In this document: positions 1 through 10,621 of the stretch, one piece after another
Position numbering within the stretch: position 1 is the stretch's first letter
Layout of the letters: the number at the start of each line of letters is the position of its first letter
Assembly (NCBI GenBank): GCA_014925825.1
Contig: JACGCK010000569.1
Span: forward strand, 1-14,022
DNA from: Pholiota molesta
Taxonomy: Eukaryota > Basidiomycota > Agaricomycetes > Agaricales > Strophariaceae
Reading direction: 5' to 3'
Length of the DNA: 14,022 nt
The notes under the pieces: model-generated
The model's input: only the letters and a program-made list of their open reading frames with translations
Database searches by the model: none
Told to the model about the DNA's origin: nothing
Position numbers and translations under genes: made by a program

Positions 1-596
1 TTGTAAGGAGCAATAAGCAAAAAGACCGACTATCTGTTAGCAAAGCAAGGCTAGGCTCGATAGGAACTCAACTATCTCAGCAGATGGGTTCGTCTATCTT
101 AATGAACTACCTATGAATCTTACTGAACCTTCGCTCATAGCGATGATCAAAGTGACTGGATCTTTGCAGAAGTCAACTGAAATAATGAAACTATCGAACG
201 CCTAGTCAAGCTCCCTCAAATTAGTCAATCCATGCGGGAGATGAGTATGGAAATGACCAAGGTAAATATTTATTCATGGCTCAGACAATGCTGATCTCTT
301 CGAAGGCTGGCATTATGGAGAATGCTGGAGGAGACACACTAGATATGGACGAAGACGAAGACCTGGAAGATGAAGCAGATGCAGAAGTGGACAAAGTTCT
401 ATTCGATTTGACCAATGGAAAACTCGGCGAAGCTGGTTCTGTTGCTACTGACTTACCGTAAGCAGAGAGCAATACCATTTAGTTTCTTGCCCCCTTAATT
501 CTGTTTTAGACTTCACAGGCTCAGTTAGAGGATGAAGAAACGAATAGAAACATGGAGAAATATCGAGAGCAACTCAATGGTTTGTTAAGTGGATAA
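1..596 (+). CDS. VPS24: Vps24/CHMP3-like ESCRT-III subunit, 3' part, frame-broken
   Basis: ESCRT-III subunit that polymerises on endosomes to drive intraluminal vesicle budding. The 5' end lies outside the window. Exons as I read them: 1-87, 141-261, 306-457 and 510-596, with introns starting GTTCGT, GTAAAT and GTAAGC. The first exons give QKDRLSVSKARLGSIGTQL and VTGSLQKSTEIMKLSNA. The third gives DEADAEVDKVLFDLTNGKLG and the last ends NMEKYREQLNGLLSG. The order and wording match the Vps24 family core and C-terminal tail. Oddities: after NA at about 200-205 a stop (TAG) appears, and adding one base restores LVKLPQISQSMREMSMEMTK. Near 318-336 the text ENAGGDTLD replaces an expected EEMLE(D/E)TLD, consistent with two compensating indels. 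At the third intron the phase is one base out relative to the conserved tail. The gene is either a decayed copy or error-containing sequence. Family assignment is strong; functionality is uncertain. Confidence 0.85.
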
Positions 597-1060
597 ATCT
601 ATGGTCTTTGTGCCTCAGTATCCATGCAAGAGGTTCATTATTTCATCTTATGTACCTATTCATTTTTCACGCTATTAGCGATTTCTCATCGCATTTGTCT
701 TCACAGGATTCCGGATTTCGACATCATAGTTTTATAGTACCTGTAAATTTGCTTCAAAGGAGATTGATCGTATTTACTCGTACTCATCATGTATATGACA
801 TTGCAGGTAATTATATTTTGTAGATCCAAGTTTTTCAAGTTCGTAGGCAATTTGAGGACCGTAGCTTCTTGAAGACATTCAGTTTAAGTTCGAGGTATCC
901 ATCCCATACGGCATTGATATGTGCAACAAGATGCCTATTGCAGGTATGAGGAATTTTTGCGCGTATGTAAAGCCAAGAGAAGCTACTTATTCATTGACAC
1001 TTAAAAGTTGAAGTTAAATCATTAATTATAAAGTTGTGTTGCTGTTATCTATTTATATGA

Positions 1061-1065
1061 CCAAT
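1061..1065 (+). promoter_or_regulatory. CCAAT box upstream of IDH2
   Basis: A CCAAT pentamer lies 147 nt upstream of the IDH2 start codon, just after an A/T-rich stretch containing TTTATATG. In fungi the CCAAT-binding HAP complex is known to control many respiratory genes, and TCA-cycle genes are typical targets. Use of this site is inferred from position only. Confidence 0.4.
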
Positions 1066-1116
1066 TGAAATATTGACGACTCACTGACACCAGTGGCAGT
1101 ACTTATGAGGTAGTAA

Positions 1117-1126
1117 GTCACGTGAC
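1117..1126. promoter_or_regulatory. Palindromic E-box GTCACGTGAC upstream of IDH2
   Basis: This is a perfect 10-bp palindrome with a CACGTG core, 86 nt before the IDH2 ATG. bHLH factors of the Cbf1/USF type bind this core. The 8-bp centre TCACGTGA is found again in the shared promoter at 10598-10605. Binding is inferred. Confidence 0.45.
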
Positions 1127-1212
1127 GCGCTACTACAATCGGAACCACACCGGAGGTTGCGGAATGTGGACTCAAGTTTTTGAATTTCTTGCTCCGTTCA
1201 CCATTCAGTACA

Positions 1213-3022
<1,810 letters not shown>

Positions 3023-3548
3023 CCGCGTTTATAATTCATTGGCATTTCAGTATCCCGTAGAATGAACATTTTACTGTATGTAGACCTGGTAATTATTTAT
3101 CTAAGTGTGCATAGAAATGGTATATACTTACATACTTTGGTGGAGACGTGGCTGACCGATGAACCGGGCGAGTCATCATGAAGGTGTCCCTGGGTGTCAG
3201 GGGCAACACAGATGCAAGCAACCACTCGTGGGAAGTATCCGCACACTTACACCGCCAATCCTTGGTTCAAGTCACCATCAAGTGTCCTTCGTTTTCACCA
3301 CCACCACCTGATAAACACCCACCTAGCATTCGTTCTCCTCACTCGCCCCACAGGGCAAATCCGCTCAACTCGCATCACTTTAAGCTTCCCAGTAAGTAGC
3401 GAGCTTGCGTGGCCTTCGTACCATATGTTGCTCGACTCCGCAGTTCCTTACGATTCATCCTTGCCTAGGCTTCAAACACCCAACTTTAAAACCAACGAAA
3501 TATCCATAATTCTGTAATCTGACCGCCCACAAACACATTACGAACGAT
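3023..3548. other. Intergenic region: IDH2 3'UTR and SSD1 promoter/leader
   Basis: This 526-nt stretch follows the IDH2 stop. The first 130 nt are AT-rich and fit a 3'UTR. From about 3230 the + strand becomes C- and CT-rich (CACCACCACC near 3297 and a pyrimidine-rich run to 3350), typical of a fungal transcription-start region. Two overlapping open frames (3178-3399 and 3194-3517) look like low-complexity leader sequence rather than genes. A likely leader intron lies at 3392-3443. Confidence 0.55.
3392..3443 (+). other. Probable 5'UTR intron of SSD1
   Basis: A consensus donor GTAAGT at 3392 is followed 52 nt later by an acceptor CTCCGCAG ending at 3443, with CTCGAC as a possible branch site just upstream. 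The length matches the coding introns of the neighbouring genes (47-71 nt). It ends 105 nt before the SSD1 ATG at 3549. Splicing would remove an upstream ATG at 3425. This is inferred from sequence only. Confidence 0.5.
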
Positions 3549-6500
3549 ATGACAGACGAGATAACGCCGCAAGCTCAACCTTCGGCAAAGAAGGATGAGA
3601 AGAAGCCTTCCTCTTTGGGTGGTAACCGTGGTGGACCTAAGAGGCAGACCTCCAACTCATCCAATTTACGAGGCGGGCCTCTGGTGCCAGACCATCATCC
3701 AGGGCAGCAACAAGAAAGTTTCCACTGCTACATCAACCGTCGAATCAGGTTCCGATACCGCCTCTAGAAAGGGGTCTGAGAGTGGAAAAAAGCAAGACAA
3801 TCGTGGCAAGAATCAAGCAGGCGGCGGGCGAGGCCAACCTTATCGCAGAGGCCAACCTGCGGCTTCTCACGGAACACGTAACTCGAAGGATCAAGGGTTG
3901 ACCAAACAATCTTCGTCTCCTGCCCCTGTTCAGAGCAAGGATTCGAGTGACGCTCTTTCTTCGCTCCAGCGAGTTATTGCGGACCTCAAGACAACGTCTC
4001 CTGTTCAGCCACCTGTTGGATCCAACAATCCTGCAATAATGCCGAGTTCTCAAGGGCATTCCAATTTACCTCTTCATGCGCCAGTTTTCCAACCCGGAGC
4101 AAGTGCATATCCTGCCCCCAACCAGGATCAAAAGCATCGTAAAGCTATTTCTCTTGGTAATTCCGCGTCGGCAGGAAATTTCAGCTCGTATTCACCCCAT
4201 CTTGGCGCTATGATGGAAGACGTAGAAGACGGCGCCTCCTTTGAAGAGGGTGAGATCCCAGAACGCTTCTATCAGCAGCAGCCAGGACATCAACCACGCT
4301 CCCAATCACAAAGTTTTATGGCCCCACGCTTTGCAGCTCTGGCAGCGCAGCAGGAACAGGATACAGTTGGACCAACTGGACGACCACAACTGGCACCGGG
4401 CTTTATGTTTGGCGCACGCAGACGAGCCCTTCCTATGGGGCCACCGATTAACGAGGAAGACATCGGCTTCCAATTTCCTCAACAGCAACAGCAGCAGGAC
4501 AATTTTGTATCCGATATTCCTCAGCAGACTCAAGGCCACAGGAAAACGGAAAGTGGAGAGATCACTGGTATTATGGCTGAACAGGTAAGCGATTGCTTTC
4601 TATGTAGTTGTCCCGACTAACCAACCGACGTCAGATTGCTATTCAAAACCAAATTGAAGCATTGCAGCAACAACAACAAGCGCTTTATCAACAACAGCTT
4701 GCTTCTAATCAAGTCTTGTCTTTCCAGACTCCTGGTCTTGCACCTCATCGTGGGGCTCACCGTCGTGTTCAGAGCACTCTACCAATGAGCCCTGGAAGTG
4801 GCGCTACCTTTGGCAACGTTCAACCCCCAATGGGCCAATTTGGAAATATCTCTGGCTTAAACCTGGGCCTTGATGGCCAGACACAGGGTGTCCCTCGTGG
4901 CCATGGTCGAAGACATAGCGTGAACGTCGTAAACAAGACTGTCAGTCAGCCGAATCTTTCTTCTCTTACATACGATACTTTCGAAGACGGGTTTGCTCCT
5001 CCGGCTTCTATGACTGGCCATTCGAGACAAACATCCAGGGTCGATTCAAGCTGGCGTATCAGTAAGTCTGGCCTGCCTTTCACGTTTTAATGTACATCAT
5101 CTCACTACACTGGTCAGATGGCGGTGTTGGCAGCATTCAAGGCAATAATGGCGTTTTTGCCACCGATTTAGCCCAAGCGCAAGCACAGTTGCAGAGCTTG
5201 CAGCAATTCCGTGCCGCTGCTGGCGGTCATCATCATAAGATGCCATCGTTTAGCTTCCCCAATATGCTTCCAAACATGATGGCAGCGAATATGATGGGCA
5301 TCGGACTTGGAGGCATCAACCTGTTGCAACAACAACAGCAACAATTCCAGTCGCAGCTTCAACAGCAATCCAACCAACCCCAACGCAAGTCACTTTTCGC
5401 ACCTTATCTACCTCAGGCTTCTCTTCCCCCACTTCTTGCCGCTGGTAAATTAGTAGTGGGCATCCTGAGAGTCAACAAACGCAATCGTTCAGATGCATAC
5501 GTTGCAACTGAAGTTTTGGACGCAGACATCTATATCTGTGGATCCAAGGACAGAAATCGCGCTCTGGAAGGAGACATCGTCGCTGTGGAACTTTTAGACG
5601 TCGACGAAGTTTGGGGAACAAAGAAAGAAAAGGAAGAGAAGAAGAGAAAGAAGGAAGAGAATGCAGCCTACGATCTCAAGACAAGCAGCGGCCGCAAAGA
5701 TGACAAAAAGAAGGACGACGTCGAAGTCGAGGGTCAAGGTCTCATGCTTTTCGAGGATGAAGAGTACGTTTCCAATTGGATTCTTGGAAAACTTGGATCT
5801 TATACTGTTGACAGGGTAACTGATGAGGTCAAACCTCAATTCGCGGGTCATGTTGTGGCAGTTGTCGAAAGAATGCCTGGCCAATTATTCTCTGGTACCC
5901 TTGGCCTCCTTAGGCCCTCGTCTGCGGCAACGAAAGAGAAACAAGAAGCAGAACGTCGTGAACGAGAGGGTGATCGGGGTGATGAACCTCGCCGCGCTAT
6001 AGAACGCCGAAGATCGTTTGGTTCAAGCCTACAGATAAACGTGTGCCTCTTATCGCCATCCCGACAGAACAAGCGCCTCCAGATTTCGTCCAAAACTCTG
6101 AAGCGTACGTCGACAAGCTCTTTGTAGCCTGCATTAAACGTCACGTATGTCGATATCTTATTTCGCATTCCTCACTGAAGCTAATCTCCCCTCCCCAGCC
6201 TATCAGCTCTCTTCATCCTTTTGGTACCTTGGTCGAAGAACTCGGGCCAATTGGAGATATTGAAGTCGAGACCAGCGCTCTCCTCAAGGATTGCAATTTC
6301 CCTACAGAAGACTTCACAGATAATGTGTTAAAATGCCTGCCTCCCATTCCATGGACGTATGTCAATTCACCTTCGTAAAAAATATTTTTGCTCATATATT
6401 GATCAGGATACCCGAACGTGAACTCGAGACGCGAAAGGATCTACGCGGCGAGCGTATCTTCAGTATTGATCCCGAAACCGCTAAAGACGTTGATGATGCC

Positions 6501-8536
6501 ATTTCGATCCGTGTCAACGAGGATGGCACATACGATGTGGGCGTGCATATCGCTGATGTTTCATTCTTCGTCAAACCAAACACACCTTTGGACCGTGACG
6601 CTCGCAAACGTGCTACTAGTGTATACCTAGTACAGCGCGCTGTACCGATGTTGCCTCCTGCTCTTAGCGAACAGCTGTGCAGTTTGCTTCCTGGACAAGA
6701 CCGCCTGGCATTCTCCGTTGTCTTTACCATGGACTCTGAGGCCAAGGTCCTCGACAAATGGTATGGCAAAACTATCATTCGGTACGTGTCCTGAATTTTC
6801 CTGGACAATACTGAGAACTAACACGTCCCCTAGTTCTGTTGCCAAGCTCGCCTATTCTGACGCTCAGAGAGTTATCGATGGTCAACAATTGGGAGACTTG
6901 GTTACCGATCCATCTCATAGCTCTGCCGATGTGTCTCATGACATCACGCTGTTGCAAAGCCTCGCTAAGAAGCTTAGAGCCCAGCGATTTCAAAGTGGAA
7001 CCTTGAGCTTAGAAAGTCTAAAGCTATCGTTCACGCTAGATGAAAACGGTCTACCAACCGACTGTGGTCAGTATGAACGCAAAGAAGCAAACACGATGAT
7101 CGAAGAGGTGATTCCATTACTATCAATCGTCTTGATGTTACTCAACCGCTACTTCGTCTGCCTCATAGTTCATGCTATTAACCAACATCGCAGTTGCTCA
7201 GCAAATAGCCGTCCATCTGCCTGAGCAAGCTCTTCTACGCCGTCACGACATTCCGCTGGAACGGCGACTGGTGTGTAAATTTTATGCATAACTTAGCAAG
7301 GTGCTCATGAAACTGCACTACAGAATACATTTAGCCAGCGTGCTGAGCGCTTAGGATATACCATGGACACTTCTTCGGCTGGCGCTCTAATGCGATCATT
7401 CAATGCAATCGACAACCCTACCGCCCGCAGACTCCTGGAACTTCTATCATTCAAAGCCACACAACGCGCCAAATACTTCTGCGCTGGAATGCTCGATATT
7501 GCCAAATACGGCCATTATGCTCTGAACACTCCTCTTTACACGCATTTTACGTCGCCAATCAGGCGTTATGCCGACGTTCTTGTACACCGTCAGCTGGAAG
7601 CAGTATTACAAGGTGGAGGTCAGTTTTTGACATCTCAATCTCATTACTTAAACTAACCAAAATATAGCTGAAACTAAGTTTACGATGGACCGTGATGCTG
7701 TTGCCAAAGTTGCTCAGCAGTGTAATATGTAAGTTCTTCAAACAGGGACGCGTTCAGGCTAACTCATCTACACATCCAGCAAACGAGACTCCGCCGTCTT
7801 GGCTCAAGAGCAATCAGCCCATCTATTCCTTTGTGTACTCATTTCTGACCTAACCAATCGCTATGGACCTGTCATTCGCCAAGCCAAGGTTGTTGGCGTT
7901 TTGGATGCTGCCTTCGACGTTTTAGTTGAAGAGTTTGGAATTGAGAAACGTGTCCACGTCGACCAAATGCCTATCGACGTGAGTTAACACTGCTGATGTA
8001 TATTGTTATTTCGCTCACTTCAAATATTTACCCTAGAATCATGTCTACGACGAACATACGCACACGCTCCAAATTTATTGGTCTAATCGCGATGTCATTA
8101 CCTGGCTGGCAGAAAACAGCGACGACGAGCATTTGAAGAAAGTCAAGCAGAACGCAGAGCAACATGCATTGAAGATGGAAGTTGCTTCTCGTTCTGTCCA
8201 TGACGAGAAGGCCTTGTTCGATGAAGATGATGCTGACGACGATGAAATCGTCTTGGGCCGTAGCGAATACTCTTCGGGGAAACCAGAGACATCCAATCAG
8301 CGCTTACTGTCTCTTGCAAAGGTTAAACCCGAATTCGAGGGTGTTCGTGTCACTCCTTCGGGACACAAGATCCAGGACATTCGGGAGTTGATGACGGTCC
8401 CCGTAAGTATTCCACGCTATTGTTCAATTTGCATATTAATGATGTGTTTTAGGTTATTGTCACTGCTGATTTGACCAAGAGTCCTCCTGTTATCAAGGTT
8501 TACAGCGTCAATCCTTACGCAGAAGCAAAGAAGTAA
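3549..8536 (+). CDS. SSD1: Ssd1/Dis3L2-family RNB-domain RNA-binding protein
   Basis: Ssd1 homologues bind mRNAs, many for cell-wall proteins, and act in polarity, cytokinesis and wall integrity under the NDR kinase Cbk1. Exons: 3549-4584, 4635-5061, 5118-5763, 5815-6144, 6199-6356, 6407-6781, 6834-7107, 7169-7270, 7324-7618, 7668-7728, 7780-7978, 8037-8402 and 8453-8536, giving about 1450 aa against 1250 in yeast. Residues 1 to about 575 are disordered, Gly/Ser/Gln-rich, with poly-Q runs. Cold-shock/OB regions start near [15 protein letters not shown] (about residue 579), with [21 protein letters not shown] and [20 protein letters not shown]. The RNB domain (about 867-1215) holds [13 protein letters not shown] and [19 protein letters not shown]-terminal region follows ([11 protein letters not shown]) with an acidic stretch. 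Two frame breaks need correction: a net +1 shift between 3690 and 3716, and a missing base near 6007 where [11 protein letters not shown] is expected. The start ATG is the first in frame with GNRGGPKRQ. Confidence 0.93.
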
Positions 8537-8924
8537 AACGGAATACCTCCAATTGTACTCTTTTTGGTCAATTTCCCTTTATATGCCCCTTCCTTTTACC
8601 TTCTATGCCTACGACTCGTTTCTCATGTTATTCGTATGGTGTTTCTGTCCGGCCCTTTATGCTCCAATAATTGATGAAAAGATTATTCTTCGCCCGGCGA
8701 CCCAGTGCTCTTGCTTGACTGAAGCATGCCACCTCCGTCATCTACATACTCTTACTTAGCGTAAAGGTGATCGCACAATATATGATTTAATTCTTTCCTT
8801 CATAACAATTGAAGTCATAAAATTCATGCATATTCGTGATAATAAATGAAGAGGGGTGTATAAGTATATAAAATTAACTGAAAGCGTAAATGCGAAAGCT
8901 ACATGCATGCTAAGTAGGATTTGA
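8537..8924. other. Convergent 3' region between SSD1 and the BTB gene
   Basis: This 388-nt stretch lies between the stop codons of two converging genes and should hold both 3'UTRs. It is AT-rich from about 8770, with AATAAATGAAG near 8841 as a possible + strand polyadenylation signal. I find no gene, RNA or repeat. An open frame at 8553-8759 has no family resemblance. Confidence 0.55.
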
Positions 8925-10493
8925 TTATATCCAGCCCGCTGGAGGTGATTTCAAACTTTGATGACTTTGACTTTGATGAAGAAGTGGTCCTTCCCAAGAT
9001 TGCGGAGTTGGGGGGCCTCTGATTGGCAGCTCCGATCCTTGTTTATCCTTCGATGAAGGGAACACATCAGAAGCAGGCAAGGGACTAGTTGGGATAGGAT
9101 GTATGTGCTCCAATGATTCGCCGCGCTCTGCTAGTGTATGTGAGCTGTAAACCGAAGCGCGGTGACTGTGGATGGATATAGCAGAGGTACTGCTTTGTCC
9201 TCGCGTATGCAGGCGTGGTCCGTAGCGCAGTCGGATCTCGTCCGTGCAGAGCTTGTGCAGGCCTTCAAGTCCAAGGAAGGCAGCTTCATCGCGCACTTCG
9301 ATCAAGCTCTCGAGGCGAACATTGGCGCCTGTAGAGGCTTGGAGCTGGAGAGCCCGAGGAAGCATTTCAGGCTGACCTTCTACTACAGGAGAGCGGAGGT
9401 AGCTCAAGACATGAGCATATCTGTTGGAATAAACAATTACACAGATGCGCTTGAGAAATTGATGCATTAGGGCTTACGGCGAACTGGCACGATCCAAAAA
9501 TAGGTGGATGGTAGAAGAGTGCGGCAAAAGGCCTTGAGAGGTCAAATGCCGACGGTACGTTGATAGATCGTCGCTCTCCGAGGAATATATTGATGCCATA
9601 CTCTCGTGATTGCGATGGGAACAGAGCGCAGACAGATATTTAGAGAGATACGATGCACGCGATTTAATAGTAAATAGAGTGGTCTTGAACGTCTCCGTAC
9701 ATGTCTCGATTGTGATGATAGTTTTGGAAGCGTCCATGACCATAGAAGGGGGTTCAGATAGAAGTATAGCCGAGAAGGGAGGTGGCTGATTGAAAGCAGC
9801 AATGTGAGCAGGAAGAGGAGGAACACTAGGCATATCGTCAACAGTGGATGTTGTCCTCACTTTTAATGAGGAACGAAGAGAAGGCGGTCGGGACAGTGGT
9901 GCTGGAGGCGGCGGTCGACTTGGCCGTGGAGGTGATGCTTGCGCGGGACTTTCGGGTTCAGCCAGAGTCTTCTCGTCCTCCGAGTCAAGCGTAGGCAGCG
10001 GAGGAAGGGGAGGACTGGTAGGTGTTGGAGGGGGTTCTAGACCAGCCTCTTCCGGGACTACATTCGCCTCCACAGAATGGTGCGACGTCCCTTTCACTTT
10101 TTTGTCCGAGGATGTACGCGCTACATTAGGTCTGGAAATGTTGATAGGTTCGGGGCCAAGCCTAACGCCTGTTTCTCTGAGCGCCTCGTCTGGAGTGCGG
10201 ACAATGGTTGCGCCAGCGCCGAGAGTTCCTGCTGTGCGCGCAGGGGGAGAAATGGAGTCGATTGCACGAACACGTTTGGGTTCGGGGACCTTGATCGGCT
10301 TGGAGGGCATGTAGACAGGCGCAGATGCTGGAGGAGAGGCACTGCGAGAGAGCCAATGCATTGTGTTGGACAATGAGGGACGGCGAGAACGAGGGGTAGA
10401 GGAAGGAGAGACGATGGTGGACTGGCTGCTGGATCTGGCATGATATGGGAGGGGGGACGTGCGCGATGCGCGTGGCTGCTGCGATCGCTGCAT
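8925..10493 (-). CDS. BTB/POZ (KCTD-like) domain protein with proline-rich N-terminus
   Basis: Two exons on the minus strand, 10493-9478 and 9420-8925, joined through an intron (9477-9421) with donor GTAAGC and acceptor CAACAG, give 503 aa. The junction restores FLDRASSP-YAHVLSYLRSP, a hallmark of T1/KCTD-type BTB folds. Residues 1 to about 250 are disordered, Ser/Pro/Arg-rich, with poly-Pro runs (TPTSPPLPPLPT, PSRPPPPAP) that could bind SH3 or WW domains. The BTB domain starts near residue 253 (TIITIETCTETFKTTLFTI) and continues to EVRDEAAFLGLEGLHKLC. A Ser/Pro-rich tail follows. BTB domains mediate dimerisation or act as cullin-3 adaptors; which applies here is unknown. The start at 10493 (MQRSQQPRAS) is preferred; an in-frame ATG at 10553 would add 20 residues. 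The gene shares a short promoter with the next gene and converges on SSD1. Confidence 0.82.
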
Positions 10494-10621
10494 TGCAGTG
10501 GTGAGGGTGGGGCAGCCGCCTTTTAAATCCAAGAACAATAACTTCAACTGCACATTCTATTTTCGGAACACAATGGTGCCTAAAAACAGCCGCACCCTCA
10601 CGTGACCCCTCTCCTCCTCTC
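10494..10621. promoter_or_regulatory. Short bidirectional promoter between BTB gene and RPR2/SNM1-like gene
   Basis: Only 128 nt separate the two divergent start codons. The stretch contains TTTTAAAT at about 10521-10528, a TATA-like element readable on both strands, and the palindrome TCACGTGA at 10598-10605. Transcription in both directions from this segment is inferred from the gene layout. If the BTB gene starts at the alternative ATG (10553), the gap shrinks to 68 nt. Confidence 0.6.
10598..10605. promoter_or_regulatory. Palindromic E-box TCACGTGA
   Basis: A perfect 8-bp palindrome lies 16 nt upstream of the ATG at 10622 and 104 nt upstream of the BTB start. It is the same core as the site upstream of IDH2 (1117-1126). 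Being so close to the ATG, it may lie within the 5'UTR or at the transcription start. Confidence 0.4.

Larger units (their letters stand above)
597..1212. other. Intergenic region between VPS24 and IDH2
   Basis: This 616-nt stretch should hold the VPS24 3'UTR and the IDH2 promoter. It is AT-rich around 1000-1060. I recognise no conserved protein, tRNA or repeat. A 71-codon open frame at 608-823 has no spliced extension or family resemblance and is not called as a gene. The promoter-like elements at 1061 and 1117 are listed separately. Confidence 0.6.

Noticed and set aside
608..823. 71-codon open frame after VPS24
   Set aside because: No recognisable domain, no spliced extension, and it lies where a 3'UTR and spacer are expected.
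3178..3517. Two overlapping open frames (73 and 107 codons) before SSD1
   Set aside because: Low-complexity His/Pro/Ser text from a CT-rich leader, no family resemblance, and crossed by a likely leader intron.
4655..5360. CAA/CAG-rich runs as microsatellites
   Set aside because: They are coding poly-Q tracts in SSD1 with mixed CAA/CAG codons, normal for this protein's tail.
5990..6020. Programmed ribosomal frameshift in SSD1
   Set aside because: No slippery heptamer or clear downstream structure; a single lost C at a short run explains it better.
6392..6808. 138-codon minus-strand open frame
   Set aside because: Antisense to the SSD1 RNB exon, whose + strand reading is strongly conserved.
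9844..10376. Long + strand open frames (156 and 99 codons)
   Set aside because: Antisense shadows of the GC-rich, proline-rich BTB exon; Gly/Arg-rich text is the complement of Pro/Ser codons.
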